Notes: generated by a model from the sequence alone, not told the origin. 64,000 nucleotides of DNA from Strigamia acuminata (GCA_949358305.1 OX442314.1:41612581-41676580), one strand, 5' to 3'. Shown: positions 31,301-41,900, numbered from the stretch's first letter. Program-made: numbers and translations.

Positions 31301-32952
31301 CAGGGATTTCATGCCTCCAACACTCAAATGTCCAAGTCGCCTGTGCCAAAGTTTATTCTCGACCGATTTTGATGAAATTGCGCATCTCATTGCACTACCG
31401 CTCGTGGTCACAACGTCCAGTCGATACAATTCATCGTGCTTGGACGACAGAGCAAAAAATAAATCACCATACTTGCGTATTTCACACCGTCCATTTCGAA
31501 ATCGAACATCTGCGCCTTTTTTCTCAAGTTGTCGCACCGACAGCAAATTCGCATCCAGGCCCGGAACAAGATACACATTTTTAAAGTTCACCATTTCTGG
31601 TTTCCCGTTTATTCGAACGGCTAATGCAACAGTCCCTGTGTGTTCTGCATACAATACGCCACCGTTCGCAGTGTGCACCTTAATTTTCGGCGCCCTCTCC
31701 AAATCACCAAACTGTTCGCGCTGGGAGCTCATGTGACGCGACGCTCCAGAATCCACGATCCAGTCTGCATCCGAAGATTTTGCCATCAATGCTGCCATGG
31801 AAACGACCGCCGTGATGTACGCCTTGCCAGCAGGTTTGTCCTTTTCTGATTCCGCCTCCTTCGTGGACAATTTTACGCGACAGTCCACTTTTCTGTGTCC
31901 AAGTTTGTGACACCTAAAGCACTTTATACGTGACAAATCGCCGCCGTCGTTACGTCGCGCACGCCCATGGCCTCCAGTGCCCGAATTGGCACGTCCATTA
32001 TTTCCAGTGCTCGAACTGAATGCGGCGCTCGTAATTTCCTTTTCCCGGCGCTGTGACTCTTGTAAAAGTCGCACTTTGACGTATTCCGCCGTAATTTCTG
32101 TCCCACAGTTCTCAATTGCCATTATCATTGGCTTAAATTCTTCCGGCAAAGTGGCAAGTAACATTGCTGCCATCATTTTATTGTCTACCTTGTATCCGAT
32201 GTCGGTTAGTTGCTGCCCAATCGTCACTTTTCGTGCAACATATTCCGCCATGTCCTTGCACTCCTCGTACTTGATGCTAATCAGGTCCGTCAGAAGCGAA
32301 ACTTGACTCCGTAAACTTTTATTTTGGTAAAGCTTACCCAAATTTTCCCACGCTTCTTTCGCGGTTTTGAAGCCTCGCACCTCTTGGTACACGTGCTCCT
32401 GGACTCCGAGCGCTATCGTGGCCAGCGCGAGTCGACTCTTTGTTGCATCAGTTTTAGTCCCAGCAACATACTCCCACAAATTCTCTCGCACCAGCTGCAT
32501 TTCCATCGCAAATTTCCAGCTATTATAGTTCGAAATCCCCTCCAGTTTTTTAATGTGGTGAAGTGGATGCATTCCGTGACTGACTCTTGTTGGTTCTGGT
32601 TGCGCATTTGCCATCGTACTCGAAAAATTAGATCCAAATTTCGTTTCCACGTGTTCCACAAATGTTCCGCAATTTTCACACAAAGTTTCTTGTTAGAAAA
32701 ACTTTCAACAATCGAAAAAGTCACCTTAGCGATATATGCAGTCAGCGCGCAGTGTTTAAAACGTTTCTGGACCCATAACCTGTTGTAGTTTTAAGGATTG
32801 GGGAAGATTGATGTTGGAAGACACAAAAACTTGACCACACCGTATAAGGGTTACTACGGAAGTCCCGTTACAATTTTATTCAAACGTTAAAGACGCTGAA
32901 CGCCAGGTGGCGCTCTTACAAAAGTGTCATCACAGAATCTCATATTTCAACA
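28324..32952 (-). mobile_element. Complete Ty1/copia retrotransposon 2 (4.6 kb)
   Basis: The LTRs of 172 bp (28,324-28,495 and 32,781-32,952) run TGTTGTAG to TTTCAACA and differ at one base that I can see. GCACA flanks both sides (28,319-28,323; 32,953-32,957), and copy 0 keeps the empty site at 1074-1080. On the minus strand the primer site just inside the 5' LTR is GGTTATGGGTCCAG, close to the site that Drosophila copia uses for an internal tRNA-iMet fragment. A purine tract (AAAGAGTGGGAG) precedes the 3' LTR. It holds one intact gag-pol frame and is a recent insertion. Confidence 0.95.
28565..32614 (-). CDS. Copia gag-pol polyprotein 2
   Basis: It encodes 1349 residues from the ATG at 32,614 (MANAQPEPTR); the frame is open further upstream but the first codon there is TTG. 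Order: UBN2-type gag, a CCHC knuckle CFRCHKLGHRKVDC, protease WIVDSGASRHM, GAG-pre-integrase (LWHRRLGHLS ... CEPCMKGK), integrase core (IHSDVCGSM, LRTDNGTEY, NGAAERANRT), reverse transcriptase (ALYGLKQAGRAWYE, AVYVDDLLIF) and RNase H (YTDADHAG, TTEAEYMSL, YSDNQGAL, RTKHIDIKHHFVRE). All catalytic residues expected for the family are present, unlike the DCGA protease of copia 1. The two copia elements are clearly different lineages. Confidence 0.95.
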   Translation of the reverse strand: MANAQPEPTRVSHGMHPLHHIKKLEGISNYNSWKFAMEMQLVRENLWEYVAGTKTDATKSRLALATIALGVQEHVYQEVRGFKTAKEAWENLGKLYQNKSLRSQVSLLTDLISIKYEECKDMAEYVARKVTIGQQLTDIGYKVDNKMMAAMLLATLPEEFKPMIMAIENCGTEITAEYVKVRLLQESQRREKEITSAAFSSSTGNNGRANSGTGGHGRARRNDGGDLSRIKCFRCHKLGHRKVDCRVKLSTKEAESEKDKPAGKAYITAVVSMAALMAKSSDADWIVDSGASRHMSSQREQFGDLERAPKIKVHTANGGVLYAEHTGTVALAVRINGKPEMVNFKNVYLVPGLDANLLSVRQLEKKGADVRFRNGRCEIRKYGDLFFALSSKHDELYRLDVVTTSGSAMRCAISSKSVENKLWHRRLGHLSVGGMKSLQNMVNGFNIVKSSDSNKVCEPCMKGKQHRAPFPSSKTPRSDQILELIHSDVCGSMATSTMGGARYFLTFIDDYSRKTFVYLLKHKNEVFSKFLDFKAQVEKQTGCAIKRLRTDNGTEYVNGDFRDYMKKSGIVHEFTVPYSSQQNGAAERANRTLVERARSMLQDASLGNEYWGEAIVTAAHLKNRSPTAAVPEMTPEEAWSGAVPDISYFRTFGCDAHVHVPTQKRKKWDAKSKKLTFVGYCDTTKGYRLIDTTTKLITVSRDVVFDENARADPMFISDQINNPFFEFSVSIESGGDVLTPSVTENEETVEPPEPDPCHDEIQVVDNPVDPIELAEAIDLVISDSEDENEDVAEPEVQQGRPKRNCGPPRRFPAEEYVFQAAMELLSDDPESYSEAMKRPDADQWQIALQQELDSLDKCGTWELVDLPAGRKPITCRWVFRIKTTADGALERYKARLVARGCSQVSGIDYDETFSPVVRYTTLRMLLAMAAANDWDIDQMDAVTAFLHRQLKEEIFMKQPEGLKQTPSTKNKYCRLKKALYGLKQAGRAWYELLDKGLLEIGLTRSDFDCCVYFLREKGGLVIVAVYVDDLLIFSSVFELKKRVKDALLLKFHMKDFGEAHYCLGIKFTRDRARKTISLDQSGYIKKMLIRFEMPDCNPVSTPIDSTVKLLSSMAPKNARERGEMSKVPYQEAVGSLLYAAQATRPDIAQAVGVVSRFNANFGQQHWIAVKRIMRYLKGTMDMKLKYGTSQDSRIYGYTDADHAGCLDTRRSTTGYAFICSGAAISWSSKRQPTVAESTTEAEYMSLSMSSKEAVWLKRAITELKLANYEKPLTIYSDNQGALKLSKNAVYHQRTKHIDIKHHFVREIIKNGHINVKFIGTEDMVADVLTKGLPKEKHKWCTSKMGLFIS

Positions 32953-33087
32953 GCACAGTTGTAGGTTTTATTGTGCGCTGCACACTAAGAATCAGTACCA
33001 CATACAGTATACGACATCAGCAAAAAGTGTAATTACCGTTACCGTAGATGGAATTGAGTGCCTCCAGACCACCATCGGATCGTATTT

Positions 33088-33277
33088 AAAACGTTTCTAG
33101 ATCATAACCTGATTTAGTTTGATGGATTATGTAAGATTGATGAGGGGAGACACAAAAAACTAAACCATACCGTATAAGGGTTACTACGGAAGTCTCTACA
33201 GTTTTATTTCAACGCTAAAGTCGCTGAGCACCAGGTTGCGCTCATAAAAAACTATCATCATAGAATGTCATTTCACA
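33088..33277 (-). mobile_element. Older copia LTR relic with primer site
   Basis: 33,110-33,277 aligns with the copia 2 LTR; 33,088-33,109 (AACGTTTCTAGATCATAACC) aligns with the bases just inside its 5' LTR. It is therefore part of an ancient minus-strand member of the same family. It matches the relic at 1131-1288. Confidence 0.6.
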
Positions 33278-33339
33278 TTCGCCCAATTACAGATAGAACA
33301 AATCCCAACTTTTTTTTACCACAGATTTTAATGGTTTTT

Positions 33340-33695
33340 ACACCAAAAGATAGAGGACTTTCTTCTCTACAAACCCTGAAAGGCATAACACTCTACCCCT
33401 CTTAGTTTTCGAGCAACGGAGAATTAAACATTGCGCAGAAAAAACTTGGAACAAATTTCCGAATCTGGTGCCACAACTTCAAACCCAAATATCTCAACAA
33501 CCTGACCACGAATTTTTTTCTGTCAAAAACCTAACGATAGAGGTCCTTCTCCTCTACAAACCCTGAAAAGGACAACACTCTAGCCCACTTGCTTTTCGAG
33601 CGGCAACCGTTTGAATGTGGCGCAACTGAAATTGCAAAACCCTGAATCTGGTGCCACAGTTTCAAAACACATTATCTCAGCAAGTTGACAATGGA
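33340..33695. repeat. Second copy of the 185-bp dimer
   Basis: This is the paralogue of 1345-1705, with a few differences (for example GGAGAATTAAAC for GGACACTTAAAC). Confidence 0.6.
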
Positions 33696-33711
33696 GTGAG
33701 TTTATTTAATA

Positions 33712-33860
33712 TTAATTAAAATTAGATGATTTATGATAAAATTTTCTGGAATAATATCTTCTTTAAATTCTTTTAATTCATTATCCATGCCATCATACAA
33801 AAACCATACCCTTCCTATTTTGACAATGGCTACAAAGTGATTACGATTTGGTTGATTGAA
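33712..33860 (-). pseudogene. Second copy of the C19-like remnant, frameshifted
   Basis: This is the paralogue of 1725-1874 and one base shorter (GATAAAATTTTC against GATAAAAATTTTC), which breaks the frame. Its upstream side is uninterrupted here and runs into the empty MITE site at 33,861. Confidence 0.3.
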
Positions 33861-33879
33861 TATTATTACCAGAATTTTG

Positions 33880-34289
33880 TACCGTATATCGTTGATTACT
33901 ACGCGGGGTCAAAATAGTTTTTACGAATAAGGCGCGGACCTTGTTTAGCGCGCGGGGTCAATTGTTACGTTTCCGAAACATACCATAATTGTTGTTACGT
34001 CTCGGAAACGTTCCAATTGTACGTACCGGTATACTGTAAATCGGTATAGGCCGAAAATTTTTGAAATATGCCGAAAAAAGATAATAAATGAAAAGTTTTG
34101 CATATGTTTCAGTAGAAATTACCGAAACGTATGCAAAACGTTTCATTTATCACACTGTTTTAGTGATTTTTGTCGCAAATTGGCCGATGCCAGGTTTATA
34201 ATTTTTTCCAATACGGAATAAACCACGGGCCTTAAATAGCGCGTGGGCCTTAAATAGCGCGCGGGTGCGCTATTTACAGATATACGGTA
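33880..34289. mobile_element. Uninterrupted TIR element (410 bp)
   Basis: It starts TACCGTATATCG and ends CAGATATACGGTA. It has the same internal inverted pair (GTTTTGCATATG / CGTATGCAAAAC) and GC-rich subterminal repeats (TTAAATAGCGCGTGGGCC) as 2526-10,714, but without the solo LTR. It serves as the empty-site reference for the nested insertions. Confidence 0.55.
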
Positions 34290-34496
34290 ATTAGCATTGG
34301 CAATTTGATATACAGATGGTATATCACTTATTTTTGTACTAAATCCCAACTATCGAAATATTATAACTGGTGGGGTTGTTCTGCCAGGGTTTTTGTGTTT
34401 TGAAATCTTAGATTTTAGCCTTTTTTAAATTTTGGATGCTGTGATTGAGCGTTTTTTTGGGGTCCCCGAAGGCTCTCCAAAGGCTCTCCGAGGGCT

Positions 34497-34645
34497 TGTC
34501 CAGGGGACGTCCAGGGGTCGTCCAGGGGTCGTCCAGGGGTCGTCCAGGGGTCGTCCAGGGTTCGTCCAGGGTTCGTCCAGGGTTCGTCCAGGGGTCGTCC
34601 AGGGGTCGTCCAGGGGTCGTCCAGGGGTCATCCAGGGGTCGGCTG
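34497..34645. repeat. 12-bp minisatellite, paralogous array
   Basis: About twelve copies of GTCCAGGGGTCG and GTCCAGGGTTCG. It is shorter than the array at 11,661-11,856 and has a different variant order. Confidence 0.9.
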
Positions 34646-35151
34646 CCGATTAATTTCGGCTCTTTTTGGTTAATCCGAATCGTCAGCTGCCGGCTGAGAG
34701 GTGACGATTAGTCCATCCCTGTCCCGAGTATGTTCTTCAAGATGCAGTTGATACCACAGTCATCAACTGCACAGAAAAATGACCAAATGAAGATTTGATT
34801 TAAATAATAATAATTATTACGCAGGAATTAAAAGCAGTTTTAAATCAAAAGCAGTTTTAAATCAAAAGCACATAAATAAAATTGTTTATAAAAACGATGA
34901 GTTATATTCTTGGTGGTTTCTTGGGTGATATTTGCTGCAACAAGTCTTGTTGCCATAGAATAACATACGTTATTCTGAGCAGTTGCAGCCATGTAATGGC
35001 GGCGCGATTAGAGCGCCACCACCGGAAAAATACATGAAATCTATCTTCGACCTTGTGATGAATGACAAAAAAATCGTCAGCTATGATGAAATGAAAAGTC
35101 AACAATACAAACTCTCTATGGTGACGTGGACGTTCTTCTAATTTCACAGCT
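34646..35151. other. Upstream region of copy D
   Basis: Matches 11,857-12,349 closely; no gene seen. A long minus-strand open frame here has no recognisable motif, is not conserved in the paralogue, and I do not count it. Confidence 0.5.
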
Positions 35152-36920
35152 ATGGCGGCTACTGTGAGTTCCAGTGTTGTTTTCCAAGACAATATTCTCA
35201 AAATCCCCAAAACGTAAATTATTTTCCAAAATGTGTTAGCAAACAAACAGAAATTAATCAATTAATCAAAATTAATCAATCTTTACTGCTGTAGAACACC
35301 TATACTCTACGACGAGTTACCCAAAATAACGAAATTTACGCTGTCATCTAAAGAATGTTTCAACAAAGGTTCAATTTTACATTTCGATTTTACAGATAAC
35401 GTATTTACATTAATTCTCCTAAACTATAACATTAGGTTGGATTCCTGCAACTGACGGCAGGTTACAGAAAAGAGCTGATGTTATTGTATCCGCGCTTCAA
35501 ACGAGCATAGCCGACTGCCGAAGAATTTTTAAATCTCTGTAAGTAGAGTACAGTACGCTACGATAGTAACCAATACAATGACTTCAATTTGATCTTGTGC
35601 TAAAGTGCCATTGCTCGATTGAAAACTCCACCTGCGGGTTACGTGTTTTGGCGATTTGGAGACAGCAAACGAATAATCGGTGCTAAGTACACTGCATATG
35701 CGAATGCCGAAATAAACGACCAGCAACCAGTGACATTACGAAATAGATATGCAAATACATCTCCATCGGAAACCATAGGTACATCAATTCAAACAAACAA
35801 CTCCAACAAAAACAAATCCATGAGTTGCTTTACTGAATACGTTCATAATGCAGGGCTGAATTTAGCATTGGCTAAAGAAGCTGCAGCATTGAGCTTTGTG
35901 ATTATGGATAGTCCATCTTCTGTCATATCAGAGGACCCATATTTGTTCTAGTTTGGGGCCTCACGATACCTAAATCCAGCCTGTGACCAAATCTTATTCG
36001 ATTCTGTTTTTGAAATGGAGTTATTTGTTTATTTCACTTGGTTTGTTAATTTATCTTTGAATCTGTACCCAAAGCAGGCCCAACCACAGGTGGAACAACA
36101 GGAGTAGCGAGCCCAGGGTCGATCTCCCAAACTAGTTCCAGATCCAGACTAAATGTTGAGTGGAAAATGCCAATTTTGGCTGCACCACATTTGTTAAGAC
36201 ATTTGAAATCGAGCGCCAACATAAAGCAGAAGCCAGGAGGCTTACCGGGATCCGAGTCCAAACTCACGCAGTTGTTGTCCGGTGCTTGGGCAGAGAAAAT
36301 AAATCCTTTGAGAGTGTCCACGACTACTGGTCTCGACAGTATATAGTATCCATTTTCCCTTATTAGATCGACTTAAAGTTAATTAAGTTATTTGCTGCTT
36401 ATTGGCTTTAACGATATTCAGCTATTCGTCCGGCCAATTAGCAGTGTTAATGTGCGTAGATGTAACTACTGAACAATTAATAATGGGTGTGGCGTTTGAT
36501 TTAAGTGGGCGCTTTGTCGGAACTTGCATTAGAGATAGATACATCACAGACTACCTACCGAATATGGAAATATCGTAAGTGATGTGGTTGTTAAGTCCCA
36601 GAGTTGAAAAATTCTGTACACATTATGGCGCAGTTTTAAGACATTTTTAATTTTACACCACCTCGACCCGTTTTTAGACACTTTTACCATTCTGGACCTA
36701 AATTTAGACATTATTACACCTGCTGGGCCCATTTCTAATATTTTTGTAGTGAGAAAAAAATTGTCGGAGCAGATAGGGGTCTGTAATCGGCTCCTGGATT
36801 AATGAAAGACATAAACATTTAACTTATCAGGTTTCGTTCCCCCCCTGACGGTGAAATGTTATTTGATCCCACTACGAATGGATATAAAATTTGGAAAGGA
36901 CTGCCTCCCTGGAACGATAA
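35152..36920 (+). pseudogene. C3orf20/FAM194-like gene, copy D (truncated mosaic)
   Basis: Exons: 35,152-35,213; 35,295-35,368; 35,436-35,538; 35,606 to about 35,951; 36,078 onward; 36,442-36,574; 36,831 to about 36,920, where it breaks off. Exon 5 has TAG at 36,344-36,346, shared with C. Exon 4 is open longest in this copy (to DPYLF). Exons 1-3 and the upstream region are A-like, the start of exon 4 is B-like (GGGTTACGTGTTTTGG), and the rest of exon 4 and exon 5 are C-like (TACACTGCATA, CCGAAATAAACGACCAG), so it is a mosaic. It lacks exons 8-15 and cannot encode the whole protein. Confidence 0.6.
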
Positions 36921-37130
36921 AATGTGCAATTACCAGCTTTCGACAACGTCAATGTGTATTCGTTGATGTGCCATTTGCTCAAAATACCACCAAAATCATC
37001 CAATGGAAGTTTAACTGCTTTCCGATCAGTTTTATTAGATGATATTAACGGAGCCATGAAAAGTAATGTTATAAAACAAGTGTCTGTCATCTTATCCATT
37101 ACTGTATCTTTAATGTGGTGGAAAACTTAG
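36921..37130 (+). pseudogene. C-terminal fragment of an ENPP phosphodiesterase
   Basis: In a new frame starting exactly where copy D breaks, the sequence encodes LPAFDNVNVYSLMCHLLKI, then PPKSSNGSLTAFRSVLL, then VSVILSITVSLMWWKT and TAG at 37,130. F-x-N-V-x-x-Y-x-L-M-C-x-L-L-x-I followed by P...NGS is the conserved end of the catalytic region of ectonucleotide pyrophosphatase/phosphodiesterases of the ENPP4/5 type, which end in a single membrane anchor as here. Only the last exon is present. It could be the terminal exon of a gene whose other exons are lost, or a transduced fragment. The stretch 37,131-37,570 may be its 3' flank. Confidence 0.55.
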
Positions 37131-37784
37131 CGTGTAACAATCAATTACAGTTAAATCGTTGTGAGCACCTGCAATAACCATGACAAGCCATATTCACCTC
37201 ATGTTGGGGAAGTTTGACAAACAAGGACAAATTTGTTTCTTCCTTATTCTAATCATTTATACAGTAAAAGTTGTTTTATTGGCTAGGATTAGGACTAGAG
37301 CAGTTCCAGATTCAGGGATTTGCCAGATAAATGAAATAACAATAATTTTTTTAAAAAAAATTGTTTATATTAGCAAAATAATTACAGTGCAAAAAAAGTC
37401 CCGAAATGTGGGAAATAGCTTAGTTGGTTCCTTTGGAAATTATGTATTTGTGAAACAAGACTAAGTTTTTAAATGCTTTGTTCTCCGATTCATACTAAAT
37501 GGATAATTTTATAATTGGCATCACCTGGCCCTCTGGCGACCCCTTGCCCTCTTAAGGTTGGTTCACACTTGGAAGTAAAGTAAAGTAAAGTAAAGTAAAC
37601 AATGAAGAAGTAGAAGTAAGGTATGCAAGTATGTTAAAATAAGGATTATCCAATTTTGCGATTGCACTTTTTTGTAAAACGTTTACACATAAAAACTAAG
37701 TGTTTCTAAATTTTTATTTCTTGTGTGGGTGTTTGTGTTTTTTTTCTACCTTCCTGCGCGCCTCGTCAAAGCGATGTTTGGCTG
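37131..37784. other. Non-coding stretch after the ENPP fragment
   Basis: AT-rich and unique within the window. It includes a (AAAGT)n microsatellite at 37,573-37,599 and a T-run at 37,739. No gene is recognised. Confidence 0.5.
37573..37599. repeat. (AAAGT)n microsatellite
   Basis: About five head-to-tail copies of AAGTA/AAAGT, directly readable. Confidence 0.9.
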
Positions 37785-38100
37785 CAGCATACTGCTTTGT
37801 GATTATGGATGGATAGTCCATCTTCTGTCATATCAGAGGACCCATATTTGTTCTAGTTTGGGGCCCCACGGTATCTAAATCTAGCCTATCCTATCACCAT
37901 ATCTTATTTCATTTTATTTTTAAAATGGAGTTATTTGTGTATTTCACTTGGTTTGTTAATTTATCTTTGAATCTAACCCAAAGCAGGCCCAACCACAAGT
38001 GGAACAACAGGAGTAGCGAGCCCAGGGTCGATCTCCCAAACTAGTTCCAGATCCAGACTACATTCGGGAATTCAACAATCAACGCAAGACACCGATTGAA
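37785..38100 (+). pseudogene. Deletion relic joining exon 4/5 to exon 15
   Basis: 37,785-38,062 matches the end of exon 4, the following intron and the start of exon 5 of copy D (GATTATGGATGGATAGTCC, then CCCAAAGCAGGCCCAACC). At about 38,063 it jumps to the end of the last exon (CGGGAATTCAACAATCAACG). The ten exons between are missing. It continues into the usual 3' flank and antisense exon. Confidence 0.65.
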
Positions 38101-38989
38101 GTTTTAATTTTAAATGAGAAATAAATGTTTGCAATTAAAAATCTAGGACGTTCGTTTACTTTAATTGATTGATTGGAAAATATAATTTTCTGTGTCTTAA
38201 TCTTTTCTGAAAATCCACATTACTCTTGATTCTCAGTTCTCAGTAAGGGAAAATTTTTTCCAAATGTTTTTATCTTTTTGACTTTCACAAAAGTTGTTTT
38301 GTGACGTATTCTCAAATGTGCTCCAATAAGTAGCTTTTTCAGGGTTTGCTTTAATATACTTTGTTGTGAAGTGTCAAGGGTCAGCTTGTGTAGAACTTGT
38401 GATAGAAGCAAGAATTGGATTAGTTTTCCATTACCCTTAATGACATTTACACTTTCATGTTAAATATGGGAATTGGTCACGAATTGCATTCTCTTTCATC
38501 GATGGCGGTTGTAGAGTTCGGATTTCACTTGTCCGAAGATCCCGAAAATTTTAACATTGATCTACTATCAGTTTCTGCATTGAAATCAACGTGGTCGTTA
38601 AGTTGCTTGCCGATGTCAAAATATTTTCGTCGTGTTTGTTTGTCATTACGTATCAAATTGTACGACACGAATTTTAAATAAAATAAAATAAACAATAGAA
38701 AAAACAAGATTTTTAATATATTGCAAATGTTATTTCTTTTGTAGTGGGAGCATTCCGAACTCAACAGATCGCATCAGTTTTGGCACTACTACAACGGAAT
38801 ACCGTATAACTCTTTCTTCTTATATATTCTTTTCCGGTCGTATCTCGTTTTACTTAATGATATCCAACGCGACACAAACGAGTTATTGTTCACGGACAAT
38901 GACAAAAAATCATCAGTCACGATAGAATGAGATTCAACAATACAAGCTCTCTGTGGTAACGTCGAAGTCCTTCTAATTTCACGGCGAAC
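38101..38989 (-). pseudogene. Second antisense exon copy and spacer upstream of E
   Basis: The minus-strand frame at 38,220-38,411 keeps the C-terminus of the antisense exon (LLSQVLHKLTLDTSQQSIL, ending RTENQE), but upstream of it the frame is altered (a short deletion around 38,455). A second minus-strand open exon (MTNKHDENILTSASNL, then TTTLISMQKLIVDQC) lies at about 38,560-38,660. 38,661-38,989 is the conserved spacer before copy E. In E the acceptor before the ATG reads TTTCACGG instead of TTTCACAG. Confidence 0.35.
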
Positions 38990-41900
38990 ATGACTACGAC
39001 TGCCAAACTTATTTTCAAAGAATCTCATGTTCAAATGTAAATCGATTGGCAAAATTTCTTAGCGACCAAAGAAATTAATTAACTAATTAATTAAAATTAA
39101 CCAATACTTACTGCTATAGAACACCTTCACCTTTAGACAACGAGGACTTGCCCACTACGAAATTTACACTGTCATCTAAAGAATGTTTCAGCAAAGGTAC
39201 AATTTTACATTTCAATTTTATAGATAACGCATTTAAATTAATTTCTCTAAACTATAACATAGGTTGGGTCGCTTCGACTGATGATAGTTTTCAGGAAGGC
39301 GTTGATGTATCCGAGCTTCAATCGAGCACAGTCGAATGCCGAAGAATTTTTAAATCCCTGTAAGTACAGTACAGTTCTCTATGATAATATAATAACCCAT
39401 ACAATGACTTCAATTTGATCTTGTGCTAAAGTGCCGCTGCTCGATTAAAAACTCCACCTGCGGATTACGTGGTGTGGCGATTTGGAAATAGCAGACGAAT
39501 ATCTGGTGCTAAGTACACTATACACGCGCCTGCCGCAATAAACGACCAGAAATCAATGCTGGCACGAAGTAGATTTGAAAACAAATCTTTAACGGACACC
39601 ATAGGTACATCAATTGAAACAGAAACAACTTCAACAAAAACAAATCCACGAGTTTCTTTACTCAATACGTTCAGAATACGAGGCCGAATTTACCATTGAC
39701 TAAAAAAGCTGCAGCGTAGAGCTCCGTAATTATGGGAAGTCCATGTTCTGTCATATTAGGGCCCCATATTTGTTCTAATTTGGGGCCCTGTCATCATATC
39801 TTATTTGTTTTTGTTTTTGAAAAGGAGTTATTTGTATATTTCTCTTGGTTTGGTAATTTAACTTTGAATCTGTACACAAAATAGGCCCAGCAACAGGTCC
39901 AGCAACAGAAGTAGCGACCCCAGGGACGATCTCCCAAGCTAGTTCCAAATCCAGACTAAATGTTGAGTGGAAAATGTCAATTTTAGCTGCGCCACATTTG
40001 TACAGTCGTTTTGAATCGAATACCAACGTAAAGCAAGAGCAAACAACAGGGGCCCTACCGGGATCGGAGTCCTTACTCACGAAACTTTTGTGCGGTGCTT
40101 GGGCAGAGAATATACCTCCTTTGAGAGTGTGCACGACTAGTGGTGTTGACACAATTTTGTATCCATTTTCTCATATTGTAGAGACTTAAAGTTAATGAAA
40201 TTATTTGCTGCTTATTGGCTTAAACGATATACAGCTATGCGTCCGGCCAATTAGCAGTGTTATTCTGCCAAAATTTAACGGCTAAAGAATTAATGCTTGG
40301 AATAGTCTTTGATGTAGATCGGCGCTTGGTGATAACTTGCATTAAAGATACAAACATCACAGGCTACAGCCCGGATGGGGCTATATTGTAAGTGATGTGG
40401 TTGTTAAGTCCCAGGGTTGAAAAATTCTGTACATATTATGGGGCAGTTTTAAGACATTTTTACACCACCTGGGTCAGTTTTAAGACATTTTTACACCACC
40501 TGGGCCAGTTTTTAGACATTTTTACACGTACTGGGCTCGTTTTAGATCTTTTTGTTCATCATGGACTAGTGAGAAAAAATAAACACGAAACTTTTCAGGT
40601 TTCATTCTACCCCTGAAGGTGGAATGATATTTGATTACATTACGGATAAATATAAAATTTGGAAAGGAGTGCCGCCCTGGAACGATAAAAATGTGCTCGA
40701 CTTAAAGGTTAATATAAAATTGCAATTTATTTCGTTATGTATTATTCTGAATTATCAACAATTTCAGCTAACTAAGAATATAGCGTTACGGTATATGGGA
40801 ATCACAAACCACACATTCGTGTACAGATCTAGAATAGATAATTTTTTCCTCAATGTGAGAACGCCCAACAAAACTGAAGGAGATCCAGAGGGGAGTCAAT
40901 CTGCAGGTCCTTCTAGCACACCAGCCAAAAGCAAACAAGGCAGCAAAAAAACACCGTGTGTCGCATTGAATACGCGAGAAATTATACAATGCGCCTTAGA
41001 AGACAACTTTAATTTGAAAAAAAAATATAGCGAATTAAAGTCAATAAAGACAAGCATACAGTATTACCACTTGAAATCACTTAATTTTGATTTTTTTGTA
41101 TCAAAGTAAGAAAGAATGTTTTCTTTTCTTTTTTTTCATTTCAGGTTGTTGTTCCAAAAGATGGAAGCATTGTTTTCGCTATTTTTTCATCTACAGGAGA
41201 TTAAAGGTAACAATAATTATGGTAATCTCTCATAGATATATTATTAAATTCCTGTTCTCTTCGAATTCAGATGCTGGCTCAAAAAGTAAAATTGTGTAAG
41301 ATGTTACCAGTAACTCTTTAAATTTTAACAATTTGATTGAAATCCGCGTAAAATTACAGCCCGATTTCCCACAAGTTGGGATCCCCAACCAAAAGACGCG
41401 TGTCAATAATTTGTCCACTTATACTCAGGCAGCAGATAATTTATGAAAAAGCTCGTTTGCAAGCAGCAGCAGCTCATGGACTCGGTGGTAGACACATAAA
41501 TAATATGAAATAAATGTGACAATCAAGTTTACATTTGTTTAGAAGCTAAAGCCTCCCTTACGACCAAAACATGGCTACAATGCAATTGTAATAGCTGCGA
41601 AATCCCAATTTTGTCCGATATCGAAATTCAAGAATACGTGGAAACCAGAGCACCATCTAAACAAATGCTAATCATTTGCATCATAAATTCAAAGTAACGT
41701 TACTGTAGATATTACTAGGCACACTGCCCACTGCAACTGAAAACCGACTAAATCGGGCGCCATTTTTGAAGTTGGATCAATTTTTAAAAGCAATTTAAAT
41801 ATATTGTTTAAAATGCTGTTTAGTCTAAATTTCTTTTCGAATGCGCCTACTGTGTATTACGAATTCTTTTTCTCTTTTCTTCGCACAAAGAGCTGCAGTT

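Noticed and set aside
34902-35261. 119-residue minus-strand frame upstream of copy D
   Set aside because: Overlaps exon 1 of the plus-strand gene, is not open in the paralogous region before copy A, and has no recognisable motif.
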